From positions 620,001 through 684,000 of the forward strand of contig NZ_JACSGT010000002.1 in assembly GCF_021504595.1 (NCBI RefSeq): a stretch of DNA of 64,000 nt, written 5' to 3'. This document shows positions 1 to 8,420 of the stretch, piece after piece. Position 1 is the first letter of the stretch. Each line of letters begins with the position of its first letter. The translations under genes were made by a program, and so were the position numbers. The notes beneath the pieces were generated by a model. The model saw only the letters and a list, made by a program, of their open reading frames with translations, had not been told where the DNA came from and did no database searches. Source of the stretch: Chryseobacterium indicum (GTDB taxonomy: Bacteria > Bacteroidota > Bacteroidia > Flavobacteriales > Weeksellaceae).

Positions 1-30
1 TTTCAGTAAGGATTGTTTGTTTGTATCCAT
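1..30 (-). CDS. N-terminal fragment of a minus-strand gene
   Basis: Only the first ten codons lie in the window (MDTNKQSLLK), starting at the ATG whose complement is at 28-30 and running off the left edge. An A-rich stretch lies upstream. Nothing can be said about function; it would be the last member of the minus-strand run of small accessory genes to its right. Confidence 0.35.
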   Translation of the reverse strand, partial: MDTNKQSLLK

Positions 31-80
31 TGTATACTTGTTGTTGGTTTTTTACTTCGTTTTGTTTGATTTCTTTTAGT

Positions 81-377
81 TTATTCATTCAGATCATTAA
101 ACCGGATTTCTTCAAAATAGCAGTCTCTTTCGATGGTAAGCCCGAACGGTAGTTTCAGGGTTTCCAGCTCATCGATGGAGAAGCTGCCCCATTCATCAAA
201 GCCCATTCCGGTAACATATCCGAAGCAGATCCGCGTTTCAGGATCATATTCGGTGGCGTACCAGGTCTGCGGTCCGCAGGGATTGAAGAATCTGGCAATG
301 ATCAGCGGGTTTTCTTCTTCACCCTGACTGCCGATTTCGGCAAATCTTACTTTCAGGGTTTCGGTCATTAATTTCAT
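81..377 (-). CDS. DUF2958 domain protein
   Basis: 98 residues, nearly all one domain. The pattern 'ARFFNPCGPQTWYATEYDP', then a glycine-rich turn, 'DEWGSFSIDEL' and 'LPFGLTIERDCYFE', matches what I know of the DUF2958 family, small proteins of unknown function common on plasmids and integrative elements. The start is the ATG at 377, preceded by an A-rich leader typical of Bacteroidota; a second ATG three codons in is possible. It sits in a minus-strand run of small genes, which fits an accessory element. No catalytic residues can be named. Confidence 0.75.
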   Translation of the reverse strand: MKLMTETLKVRFAEIGSQGEEENPLIIARFFNPCGPQTWYATEYDPETRICFGYVTGMGFDEWGSFSIDELETLKLPFGLTIERDCYFEEIRFNDLNE

Positions 378-405
378 TTTCTTTTTTTTATTTTTTCCAA
401 TTATT

Positions 406-660
406 CTATTTTATCAGATCATCCAGTCCTAATCTGCGGTAGATTTCGAGGTTATGTTCAAAAGCTCCTTTGCAGCGGAAACGAGGTTCTCTGTTTTCGC
501 CTTCTGTTCCGTGGCAGATCTGATGGCTTTTAAACAAAGTCCTTACAATGACTTCATTCGCCAGCTTAGGATCCTGCCATCTTCCTTTCCCGTCCGGTTT
601 GAACGGACAGGTGGAACAGAAGCTTTTCATCACGGGTACTTTTTCAGGATCGATTTTCAT
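406..660 (-). CDS. small four-cysteine protein, unknown
   Basis: 84 residues with two cysteine pairs: C15-x2-C18 in 'CSTCPF', then C49 and C63 in 'ICHGTEG' and 'FRCKGA'. The spacing would suit a zinc or iron-sulfur site, and the CxxCPF...G..W start resembles small hypothetical proteins of Bacteroidota phages and plasmids. I do not recognise a named family. The gene ends in TAG and lies 28 bp downstream of nothing else coding, in the same direction as its neighbours. Confidence 0.6.
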   Translation of the reverse strand: MKIDPEKVPVMKSFCSTCPFKPDGKGRWQDPKLANEVIVRTLFKSHQICHGTEGENREPRFRCKGAFEHNLEIYRRLGLDDLIK

Positions 661-741
661 GATCGTTCTTTCAGAATTTTTACGGTTCTTTATCCTTTTA
701 TATTGTTTCAGATTTCAGGTCACATCCATGACAGGAACCGA

Positions 742-957
742 TTATTTCAGGGGAATCCTGTAGACCACAATAAATGCACTGCCGTCCCGGACAGGAATAA
801 CTTCTTCGATAATTCGTCTGTTGTCATAAAGTGAACCCAGCATAAAGTTCACAAACTCCTCAAAGTTCAATGGTTCTTCTTTATAGACTTCGAGATAGTT
901 GGTATGCTGATCACGATCAAGGATCATGATCTGTTTCAGTCCGGGTGTGTTCATCAT
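742..957 (-). CDS. hypothetical protein, 71 aa
   Basis: Short protein with no recognised domain. It begins MMNTPGL and ends 'FIVVYRIPLK'. The ending 'YRIPLK' also occurs inside the next gene upstream (1005-1445), which suggests distant relatedness or a shared fold. Direction and spacing fit the minus-strand accessory run. Function unknown. Confidence 0.5.
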   Translation of the reverse strand: MMNTPGLKQIMILDRDQHTNYLEVYKEEPLNFEEFVNFMLGSLYDNRRIIEEVIPVRDGSAFIVVYRIPLK

Positions 958-1004
958 GATTGATTGGTTTGGGGAAGCTCAGGCAGATAACCGCAGGCTT
1001 CGGA

Positions 1005-1445
1005 TTATTTCATCCATATTTCTTTGGCTTTTTCAAAACCTACCCACTCGTGATTTTCATCAAATCCTCTTGAAGCCAGCTCATACCGGATGATTTTCTT
1101 AAGCGGTATTCTGTAATGAAGAATGAATCTGAGGATTTCTCCGTTCATGACGGAAAAAGCTCCCATCAATTCCTCCCAGTGAGGGAGGGGATCTTCATCA
1201 GTGCGGATAAGAGATATTTTGGCATAATTTATCCACTTATAATTCTCAGGAATAACAAACTGGAATTCCGTCTCCAGATCTTCAAGCATCGTCTGGTTGA
1301 CCACCGCATAATTGTTTTTGGGGCCTTCCAGAATTCCGAACTGTTCTTTCGCTTTTCTATGCTTAAAGTTCTGCCAGAGGGCAAAGTCTATAGCCTTATG
1401 GATGTCGTCAAAGTACTCAAGGAAAGGTTCTTTTTTCATATTCAT
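1005..1445 (-). CDS. hypothetical protein, ~146 aa
   Basis: Unknown protein with no signal peptide or membrane segment. The frame is open further upstream to 1484, but that would start inside the preceding gene (stop at 1460-1462), so I place the start at the ATG at 1445 (MNMKKEPFLEYF); 1439 is an equally good choice. It contains 'HYRIPLKKIIRYEL', which resembles the tail of the 71-residue protein at 742-957. Likely co-transcribed with its neighbours. No function can be given. Confidence 0.55.
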   Translation of the reverse strand: MNMKKEPFLEYFDDIHKAIDFALWQNFKHRKAKEQFGILEGPKNNYAVVNQTMLEDLETEFQFVIPENYKWINYAKISLIRTDEDPLPHWEELMGAFSVMNGEILRFILHYRIPLKKIIRYELASRGFDENHEWVGFEKAKEIWMK

Positions 1446-1459
1446 TGTTTTTAACAATT

Positions 1460-2074
1460 TTATTTTTCCCTGATTTCTTTGCATTTATGTCTGCAGATGG
1501 TAATGAATTCATCATCATCCGGCAGTTCATTCAAAGGAAAGGCTGCCAGAAGTTTCACAGGATAATATTCCGAACCTTTTTTGTATATATCGAAGAAACG
1601 GTCCTCAGGAGTAATTCCTTCTCTGTTAAATCCTATATAGACTTCAAAGGTGTTTTTATCAAGATCAATCACATAGGCCCATTCACAGAAAAGACTGTCT
1701 GCAGCAAATGGGTAGGCATTGGCAAGGACAATTTCAGCATCTCCTTTATGATTGATGATCATTCTCAGAATATCTCCGCCTATATCACGATCAAGGAAAG
1801 GGTACCGCTTTTTAAAAAGTTTTGCCTGATCTAAAGTCATCCATCCTTCTTTTGAACCTATGCTTTCCAGAAAATCTTTAATTTCCTGTACATCCCGTTC
1901 ATTCTGGAATCTGACTTTGGGAAGTATTTTCTTTAATTTCTCGACATATGAAGGATTATCCATAAAGACAAGCAGGGTAAGTCCCTGTGCTTCCGGATAA
2001 CCATCCCACTGTCCGTATTGGGCTACTTTTACTTCACCCATATACTTTACGATTGTCAGGTTTCTTGTTCCCAT
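1460..2074 (-). CDS. hypothetical protein, MGTR/QYGQ family, copy 1
   Basis: 204 residues, soluble. It starts 'MGTRNLTIV' followed by 'VAQYGQWDGYPEAQG', a pattern seen in phage- and element-borne hypothetical proteins ('MGTRS.T.V...QYGQWDGYP'). It is a clear paralog of 2969-3604: both share the N-terminal motif, 'LPKVRF', 'CEWAYVID.DK.TFEVY' and 'F.LNELP/DELP' near the end. The unknown activity may use the strongly conserved Trp, Tyr and Asp residues of the N-terminal motif, which is inference only. Confidence 0.65.
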   Translation of the reverse strand: MGTRNLTIVKYMGEVKVAQYGQWDGYPEAQGLTLLVFMDNPSYVEKLKKILPKVRFQNERDVQEIKDFLESIGSKEGWMTLDQAKLFKKRYPFLDRDIGGDILRMIINHKGDAEIVLANAYPFAADSLFCEWAYVIDLDKNTFEVYIGFNREGITPEDRFFDIYKKGSEYYPVKLLAAFPLNELPDDDEFITICRHKCKEIREK

Positions 2075-2205
2075 AATTTTAAAATTTTTCTACTTGGTTT
2101 TGGTTATTGTGACCAGTTGAGTGTATCCTGATTTTGTCAGGGAAAAGGTAATTTCTTCCCTGCCAACCAATGGTTATCACTCCGAAGCAGGCAGTAGCAT
2201 CCGTT

Positions 2206-2784
2206 TTAGAGCGCCATAATCTTATACGATTCTTTGTCTTCCTTATCGTTAAGAAGTTGTTGTGCTTCGTGTTCATGATAGAAAAGTCCGTGCAGGGGAG
2301 CGGTGATGTATTTGTCTTCTTCACTCACGTCCTCATGGAAGATTCCGTACATCCGTTTGGGAATTCCTGCTTTTTCGCAGAGTGCATTATAATTGCTGTA
2401 ATCATACACATCCCAATCCGGAATATTTTTTTCTCTCAGGTAATGGGTGTGCAATTGGAGTTGGGTGAGTACCTTATGTACTTTTTCGGGAGTAACGGGC
2501 TCATCCGTTTTATCTTCCCAATATTCAAGGAGATATGGGACTATAGCGAAGTCGCCACCCATAAAATCCAGCAGTTCTTCTTTATTCATCGTTTCCACAT
2601 CAATGAAATCTTCAGGAAGCTCTCCCTCACCGATCCACAGAAGTATAGCGACAAGGTCATCTTTCTCCAGTAAAGTGAGCAAAACCTCACAGTACTGGAA
2701 ATCTCTTTTTTTCTGCAGGGTATCTTGCAAAAGGCTAAGGTAACATAAGACCAAAAGGCGGTCTTTGGTTGGGTTGGTTTTCAT
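2206..2784 (-). CDS. hypothetical protein, 192 aa, possible C-terminal frameshift
   Basis: Acidic soluble protein of unknown function, starting MKTNPTKDRL. It ends at 2206 after 'ESYKIMAL'. In the next frame, without a gap, an open stretch continues to 2079 with protein-like content ('ATACFGVITIGWQGRNYLFP'), so the natural protein may be about 40 residues longer and truncated by a one-base shift near 2200. Alternatively the downstream stretch is chance. It lies between the two MGTR-family paralogs and reads in the same direction. Confidence 0.55.
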   Translation of the reverse strand: MKTNPTKDRLLVLCYLSLLQDTLQKKRDFQYCEVLLTLLEKDDLVAILLWIGEGELPEDFIDVETMNKEELLDFMGGDFAIVPYLLEYWEDKTDEPVTPEKVHKVLTQLQLHTHYLREKNIPDWDVYDYSNYNALCEKAGIPKRMYGIFHEDVSEEDKYITAPLHGLFYHEHEAQQLLNDKEDKESYKIMAL

Positions 2785-2810
2785 TGAGTTTTAAAGTATT
2801 TGTTGTTAGA

Positions 2811-2900
2811 TTCTTGTACAATGTACAGTGTCGGGTGTACTTTGTACTTTGTATTTTTTACATTGCTACACTGTTACATTATTAGATGGTTACAATAATG
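2811..2900. repeat. TGTAC / TGTTACATT degenerate repeats
   Basis: The gap between 2206-2784 and 2969-3604 holds runs of 'TGTACAATGTAC', 'TGTACTTTGTACTTTG' and 'ACATTGCTACACTGTTACATTATT'. The second half is the same degenerate unit (AATGTARCAAT, read on the other strand) as the larger cluster at 4270-4590. Short dispersed repeats of this type are familiar from Flavobacteriales intergenic DNA; function unknown. Confidence 0.55.
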
Positions 2901-2968
2901 TAAACCTCAGGTAGTAAACAGCAGAGGTTGTCTTCTGCTGTCTACGGTCTGATGTTTCGTGTAGCGGA

Positions 2969-3604
2969 TTATTTTTCTTTAAAGAGCTTTCTGCACACGG
3001 TGATGAATCCGTCATTACCGGGAAGTTCATCTAAAGAAAAACTGGTCAGGATTTTCACAGGATAATAATCCGAAATCTCTTTGTGTAAATGGTAGAAACG
3101 GTCACCGGGATTGATGCCCGTGGTATTGAAGCCGTGATAGACTTCAAAGGTATGTTTGTCAAAGTCGATCACATACGCCCACTCACACCAGAGGCTCTCT
3201 GCGGCAAAGCCGTAGGCATCAGCCAGAATAATTGCAGGACGGTTTTTATACTTAAGGATCACCTCAAAAATATATTCACCTTCCTCTAATACAGAGATGA
3301 ATATTGGATCATTCGGTTTCGGAATCCGACGCAATACGGTTGCTCTGTCTTCCACATTATTTTCCCAGTCCCCCGGAAGGTATCCCTCAGGATTTCTGCT
3401 CAGGTCCATATTCTCCCAGGAATCACTCCGGCTATAAAACCGCACTTTAGGTAAAACCTGTTTCAGTTGGTTTACCTTTTCAGGGTCTCTCAGAAAAGAC
3501 AGGGCAGAAACGCCCATCTTTTCAGGATACCCGTCGCTCTGTCCATACTGGGCTACTTTAATTTCACCTTTGTGGATGACTATTGTTACACTTCGTGTTC
3601 CCAT
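2969..3604 (-). CDS. hypothetical protein, MGTR/QYGQ family, copy 2
   Basis: 211 residues, tandem paralog of 1460-2074. It has the same start ('MGTRSVTIV', 'VAQYGQSDGYPE'), 'LPKVRF', 'FAAESLWCEWAYVIDFD' and the closing 'DELPGNDGFITVCR'. The middle differs, with a longer acidic insert at about residues 60-100. The stop of the upstream gene (3607) is 2 bp from this start, so the two are probably translationally coupled. Function unknown. Confidence 0.65.
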   Translation of the reverse strand: MGTRSVTIVIHKGEIKVAQYGQSDGYPEKMGVSALSFLRDPEKVNQLKQVLPKVRFYSRSDSWENMDLSRNPEGYLPGDWENNVEDRATVLRRIPKPNDPIFISVLEEGEYIFEVILKYKNRPAIILADAYGFAAESLWCEWAYVIDFDKHTFEVYHGFNTTGINPGDRFYHLHKEISDYYPVKILTSFSLDELPGNDGFITVCRKLFKEK

Positions 3605-3606
3605 AG

Positions 3607-3855
3607 CTAATCAGGATTTTCTGTTTCAGAGAACTTATAAGACTCAGAATCGTCATTAGGTTCACAGTATAAGAGTATCGTTGCCAGAAGCTCATTATAA
3701 TCACCTTTTTTACATTCTTCCAGAACAAGATCTATTTCCTCTTGGTTCCAGCCTTGCTTTTTTGCTTCTCTTGAGAAGGGTCCCATAATTACAAAGACAT
3801 TGCCGTCTATTCCTGCTACATCCAGATTAACACTTTTGTTGACTAATTTTTTCAT
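3607..3855 (-). CDS. hypothetical protein, 82 aa
   Basis: Small acidic protein (MKKLVNKSVNLDV...), no recognised family. It ends in TAG 2 bp before the start of 2969-3604, so it is likely the first gene of that pair's transcript. The middle, 'WNQEEIDLVLEECKKGDY', is predicted helical and resembles short element-borne hypothetical proteins. No function can be assigned. Confidence 0.55.
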   Translation of the reverse strand: MKKLVNKSVNLDVAGIDGNVFVIMGPFSREAKKQGWNQEEIDLVLEECKKGDYNELLATILLYCEPNDDSESYKFSETENPD

Positions 3856-4727
3856 TGCTTAACGAATAATTGTTGTACGGTTTATTTTTTTGGTATGTCA
3901 TTTTTTTATTCTCCTGACTGATGATTCATCAGTATTTTTTCACAAGAGACTTTTTTTATTTTTGTTTATATATTTTTTTAGAAGATAAATGGTCGACGTT
4001 TTGTGGTATACTGAAGTAGGATTTTGAATGCAAGGTGAATGTGAATTTTGGACTTGACGAAGAGGAAATTGCAGTACGGTTATTTTGAAAGCGTATGCAA
4101 TGGAGAAATTAGTGATATTCTATCAGGGAGAATCTGGCGTAGTATTTGATGGATAAAAGGAAACCCATGTCCGATAAAACGTCTCAATAAGGGTTCTCAT
4201 AAGGGTTGCCATAGGGGTATCCAAAAACCCGCCTCTCCGACCGCTTGACAAATAAAAAAAATATACCGGTATTTTTAATGTAACAATCAAACAATGTAAC
4301 AATTTACCCATGCAGCGGTATTCCAATTCAAGAGTATTGCCGCATTCAAAACTCAATATATTTTGACACTTATATGGTTGTATTGATGCATTTGGACAAG
4401 ATAGACTTGCATTGACTGCATTAATCCATATGTGTCGCTGTGCTGCAGTGATCAGATCCTGTCAAAAACAGCCCATCTCATTGTTTTTCTTTCTACTGTA
4501 CATAAAGACAGAGAACTTGTACCTGCAGCAGAATCGTAATGTAGCAATATATCAATGTAGCGATGTACCCATGTGGCAATGTAACAATATCCATTGAAAC
4601 AAGTGTCCAATAAACAAAGTGACTTGAGGCAGGAGATATTCTACATCCGGCAAGAACTCACCAACAATTAACTGACAATCAATCCACTCACTCTGACAGT
4701 CAATAACCCAACAACAAACAACAACCA
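3856..4727. repeat. 872-bp intergenic region with TGTARCAAT repeats
   Basis: No convincing gene on either strand. The AT-rich first half separates the divergent minus- and plus-strand genes. From about 4270 to 4590 there are many degenerate copies of a 9-10 bp unit, for example 'AATGTAACAATTTACCCATG' near 4295 and 'AATGTAGCAATATATCAATG' near 4540, followed by 'TAGCGATGTACCCATGTGG'. The end, 4640-4727, is C- and A-rich and leads into the ATPase gene. It could also hold an origin of transfer, but I see no specific nick-site signature. Confidence 0.5.
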
Positions 4728-6596
4728 ATGATGAAAACGGAAGACCTAAGGCACTGGAACCAAAATGCCTGTTTATGGCATATTACAGACTTTGATACGA
4801 TAGAAGCCGGGAGCTATTTTTTAGGAGAATTATCCGAAATCAGGGAATCTCTTTTAGCAAAACACATTCGCAAGACCGATGCAAGGTTGGAAAAAATTCC
4901 TGCGCATTCAGCGGAATTTACCTCCCTGCTTAAAACACGGTTCCTCTCGTTCGCCGAATATACAGCCCTTATGGAATCTTCTCAGTCTGATGGTCAGGTC
5001 CATTCTACCGGTGCTACATCCAAAACACATCCTGTAAAAGGATCTTCTTTTGCAAAACTGTACTTCGATCTGCTTAAAAAAAGCAGGTATTCTCCTTTAC
5101 TATATCAGTCCAACCACCATGAAAACAATTATCTTGAACTTTTTAAGATTTTTCTTCCGCAGACCCAAGACTTTTTCTTTACCCTACGTCCGGTGCCGCT
5201 GAAGTTAAAAGATATGGAGAGACATACGTTTATCAGCGGCAAATCTGGTAGTGGTAAGACCGAATTGATGAAAGCATTATTCATGCAGATCCAGCAGCAT
5301 ACCCACGACAAACAGCAGGCTTCTCTGGTATTTTTAGATGTCCACGGTGATGTGACGGAATCTTTACTTTCCCTGCGCTTGAATCTACAGAAGCCGGAGC
5401 GTCTGATCTATATTGATCCCAGTTTCAGCAGGGAGAAAGTACCCTGTATTAATCCGTTCTATTATAAAACAGAAGATCCCGTAACAGCCGATCTGATGTG
5501 CCAACAGTTCTGCAAAGCTTTTATCGAACTTATGGGGGAAAGTGGACTCAGTCTGCAGATGGAAGTGCTGTTAAAACCATGTATCTATGTATTACTGACC
5601 AATGGAAACTTCGGATTATCGGACCTGCTGGATTTCTTTGATGAAGGGCGTAACGAAAAGCTCATCGAGCTGGGAAAGCAAACCACCCATCATACCTACC
5701 GCCAGTTTTTCGAATCGGCCTTTTCCAACAAGAAATTTGCGCTCACCAAGCTCAGCATCTATGCGAGACTGCAAAGTCTGCTTAATCACTATGTTTTTTA
5801 CCAGATGCTCAACGGTAAACCCACGATCAACTTTCAGCAGGCACTGGATGAAGGCAAGGTTATCCTTGTGAACTTAAGTAAGGGAAAAATCTCAGAGCAG
5901 AGCAGTAAGGCACTGGGAAAGCTCATAATGGCAACTTTATTGAGCGTGGCATTACAAAGGGCTTATGTACCTGAAAGCAAGAGAAAAAACTTTTATTTGA
6001 TGGTGGATGAAGCCCACAACTTTACGACAGAAATTTTTGAAACGATTCTAAGTGAAAGCAGGAAATACCGTCTTTTTATCACATTGGCTACCCAGTCAGT
6101 TACTCAATTCTCGAATTCCCTAAGAGATATGGTGCTTAACAATACCGCAGTGAAATTCCTCGGAATCAATGGGATGCCGGCACTCAAAGCCCAGGCAGGG
6201 GACTTTGGATTAACCTATGGGCAGCTGCAGGAACTCAGGCCGTATGAGTTTTATCTAAAGATTGACCATCATACCGCCATTAAGATAAAGTCTCCGGATT
6301 TCCTGCTGAAAAATCCGAAACGTTATTTTTTATTGAGTAATGAAGTGAAATCCTTAAAAGAATATGTGCTGAATCAAAGCGGAGTGTACCGCCCGGTATT
6401 TAATCCGGCTTCAGAACAAATGCACGGAAATAATCTGCATATCCAAAACCCGGTTTCTAAAGAAGATAAGAAAAAAGAAACGAATACAAATGCTTCTTCA
6501 CCAATCATTCATTCTCAGAATTCTGAAAATTCCCAAACAGAAACACCACAAAATGAATCCCCAAAAAAGGGGCTTCCGGCCAAATACAAATTATAA
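4728..6596 (+). CDS. VirD4/TraG-like conjugative ATPase (type IV coupling protein or HerA-type)
   Basis: 622 residues. Walker A 'GKSGSGKTE' lies near residues 171-179 and Walker B 'LMVDEAH' near 424, with 'HGDVTESLL' just after the P-loop region and the arginine/glutamine motif 'LATQSVTQF' downstream. This order matches hexameric DNA-pumping ATPases of the VirD4/TraG/HerA group that deliver DNA to a conjugation channel. There is no clear N-terminal membrane anchor, so it may be a soluble coupling ATPase or an anchorless form. The last 60 residues are Asn/Ser/Gln/Lys-rich and probably disordered. The replication-relaxation protein downstream supports a mobilisation role. No relaxase with a visible HUH motif lies nearby. 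Confidence 0.8.
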   Translation: MMKTEDLRHWNQNACLWHITDFDTIEAGSYFLGELSEIRESLLAKHIRKTDARLEKIPAHSAEFTSLLKTRFLSFAEYTALMESSQSDGQVHSTGATSKTHPVKGSSFAKLYFDLLKKSRYSPLLYQSNHHENNYLELFKIFLPQTQDFFFTLRPVPLKLKDMERHTFISGKSGSGKTELMKALFMQIQQHTHDKQQASLVFLDVHGDVTESLLSLRLNLQKPERLIYIDPSFSREKVPCINPFYYKTEDPVTADLMCQQFCKAFIELMGESGLSLQMEVLLKPCIYVLLTNGNFGLSDLLDFFDEGRNEKLIELGKQTTHHTYRQFFESAFSNKKFALTKLSIYARLQSLLNHYVFYQMLNGKPTINFQQALDEGKVILVNLSKGKISEQSSKALGKLIMATLLSVALQRAYVPESKRKNFYLMVDEAHNFTTEIFETILSESRKYRLFITLATQSVTQFSNSLRDMVLNNTAVKFLGINGMPALKAQAGDFGLTYGQLQELRPYEFYLKIDHHTAIKIKSPDFLLKNPKRYFLLSNEVKSLKEYVLNQSGVYRPVFNPASEQMHGNNLHIQNPVSKEDKKKETNTNASSPIIHSQNSENSQTETPQNESPKKGLPAKYKL

Positions 6597-6832
6597 TCAG
6601 AAGCGAAAACACAAATTAAAAAGAGGCGAAATTCCGGACTTCAGAAACAGGACGAAGAGGCGGCAAAGCGGTAACCAAAAGATACAGAAACTTAATATCT
6701 ACCGGGCCGTTTAAAACGTGAATGAGACAAAGCCAAATCCAGGATCTTTCGTTTTCTGCCTGATATCGGATATTTAAGATCTGCGATCTGTCCTCTGAAA
6801 TCTAAACCTTTAAAAAAAACAAAAACAAAAAA

Positions 6833-7675
6833 ATGAAGACAAAAGAAATACTAACTCCGTCGATGGAGAAAATTTTGGTTCATCTGGCTACTTTTAAGTA
6901 CCTGACCATCTCGCAGCTTTTGCGCCTAAATGTAATGAAAGATAAAAGAAACCTGAATAGGACTCTTTCCCAGCTCAGGCAGATGGCTAAACCTTTGATT
7001 CAGAGCCTTAATTTTGCGGTTCATCCCCAAAAAGGAAAACTCGAAAGCATTCACTATTTGACAAGCTATGGGGCCGAACTCCTAAAAAGATATTATGGGG
7101 AACGTCTTCCAGTTAGGTATCCCAAATCTCATTCTCCCTTCTTACAGTTTGATTATGAGCACAGACTTTCTGTCGTAAGGTTTGAAATTGAGCTCAGAAT
7201 ATTTGCTGAAAAAAATGATCTGGGGGTTTCTTTTTTCACTACCTATTTTGATAAGGTTTCTACCGGGAATGAAAAAGGCTACCGCGCCGCTTCAGCTATT
7301 ATGTTAGAAAATAAGGAATACCTGATTGCGGATGCGCTTTTCATGCTCAGTACACAGCGAAGAGAAGAGCTTTATTCGGTAGAGGTATTTTGTGATAAGG
7401 GTATCGCAAGAATTCTGAAAAGCATTACCCGGCATTTGCAGGCTCTGAATCAGGGAATGCCCTCGAAACAGTTCGAACTGGAGCATGGAAGCCGTGTCTT
7501 GTGTCTGTTTAAGCATAAAAGCACCCAATTGAATGTGATGGATAAACTCAGCAAAGATCCTTTATTTTCGGAAACAAAGGATCATTTTCTGTTTAAATCA
7601 CTGGACGAGCTGGAAACCGAAAAATTCTTCGACTGGCTGCTGTATGATGGGACGCAGGCTGGTTTGTTTGAATAA
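6833..7675 (+). CDS. replication-relaxation family protein
   Basis: 280 residues with the architecture of the 'replication-relaxation' (Replic_Relax) family: an N-terminal winged helix ('KILVHLATFKYLTISQLLRL', then 'LNRTLSQLRQMAK' at about residues 10-50) followed by a restriction-endonuclease-like core with 'LIADALFML' and 'EVFCDKG' near residues 163-187. These proteins occur on plasmids and integrative elements next to coupling ATPases and are thought to help initiate DNA processing. A purine-rich stretch precedes the ATG. Together with 4728-6596 it forms a mobilisation pair. The exact activity has not been established for this branch. Confidence 0.75.
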   Translation: MKTKEILTPSMEKILVHLATFKYLTISQLLRLNVMKDKRNLNRTLSQLRQMAKPLIQSLNFAVHPQKGKLESIHYLTSYGAELLKRYYGERLPVRYPKSHSPFLQFDYEHRLSVVRFEIELRIFAEKNDLGVSFFTTYFDKVSTGNEKGYRAASAIMLENKEYLIADALFMLSTQRREELYSVEVFCDKGIARILKSITRHLQALNQGMPSKQFELEHGSRVLCLFKHKSTQLNVMDKLSKDPLFSETKDHFLFKSLDELETEKFFDWLLYDGTQAGLFE

Positions 7676-8142
7676 CTCATCCCAAAACTTACTGCATCCT
7701 AATAGGTAAAGCTTAATAATACTCAATTACACGCTCCGTAATATTCGGGAAGTGTTTTTGTGAATCATATTAAATTAAATGATGTTCTTGTGATTGTCAG
7801 TAACAAAAAAACAGAAGGAAAAACCTTCTGCTTTCACTTAAGACAGGACACTAAAACCTATTTCAAGCCAGATATATAAAAAACATGAATATTAAAATTC
7901 TGCTTTTTGAGAGTATCTATTCCGGGGAAAATTGCAACTGATTCTTTTGATACAACTGATGAAACCACTCATTGTTCTACGAAAAAACATTGACATTATT
8001 TACAGGGAAATCTCGGTATTTGGATTAGATTCAGTGTTATCAGATAAAGGAAAGGTAAGTATCTGTACAGAAGTCTGATGTATTGCAATCCGGTTCATTT
8101 TCTATACGATATAGATATTTAGTTATCTTGTAACAATATGAT
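7676..8142. other. 467-bp intergenic region, no intact gene
   Basis: Nothing intact is visible. A hairpin sits at 7812-7830. Between 7884 and 8070 there are short open stretches broken by several stops in every frame; the plus-strand frame around 7917-8060 looks faintly protein-like but has a TGA and no homology I can name. The region runs into the broken HicB-like gene at 8143. Confidence 0.4.
7812..7830 (-). terminator. intrinsic terminator (stronger leftward)
   Basis: A perfect 7-bp stem CAGAAGG/CCTTCTG with an AAAAA loop. On the minus strand it is followed by a run of seven T, so it is a good terminator for leftward transcription; on the plus strand the T-run is weak. Confidence 0.65.
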
Positions 8143-8418
8143 ATGGCTGCAGGAGGTTATGAGCTTAAAATCCGTAAAATGCAGGAAGGTAACAACACCT
8201 ATTATTTAGGTTTTATTGATGGACTGCCTTGATTTCCGGTAGAAGGGGAAACCACAGAACAGGTAAAAGACTATGCTCCCTCAGTGTAAATTGCTTTTTT
8301 AGAAGCTGAAAAAATGGTTAAAAAAGAAAAAGAACTCAGGAAAAAGCTGCACTTTAATCTTCAGGCAGCATACAATGGGAATCCGAAATTCCTTCACGGA
8401 AAAAGAAGTAAAAAAGAT
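8143..8418 (+). pseudogene. HicB-like antitoxin remnant with in-frame TGA and TAA
   Basis: From the ATG at 8143 one frame runs past 8418 without an indel but is interrupted by TGA at 8230-8232 (codon 30) and TAA at 8287-8289 (codon 49). The segment around the TGA, 'FIDGLP-stop-FPVEGETTEQ', looks like the 'LPG' and 'GDT.EE' step of HicB-type antitoxins, so the TGA replaces a probable glycine. The downstream half is lysine-rich and resembles no family I know. With a TAA as well, the simplest reading is a decayed gene; the TGA=Gly pattern is nonetheless shared with 9189-9434 and 32909-37868. The frame overlaps the end of the convergent AlkB-like gene. Confidence 0.45.
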
Positions 8419-8420
8419 TC

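Noticed and set aside
4123..4356. 77-residue minus-strand ORF
   Set aside because: Lies in repeat-rich intergenic DNA with no ribosome-binding context or domain.
7884..8070. A further TGA-containing gene
   Set aside because: Short, protein-like only in patches, with multiple stops in every frame and no recognisable family.
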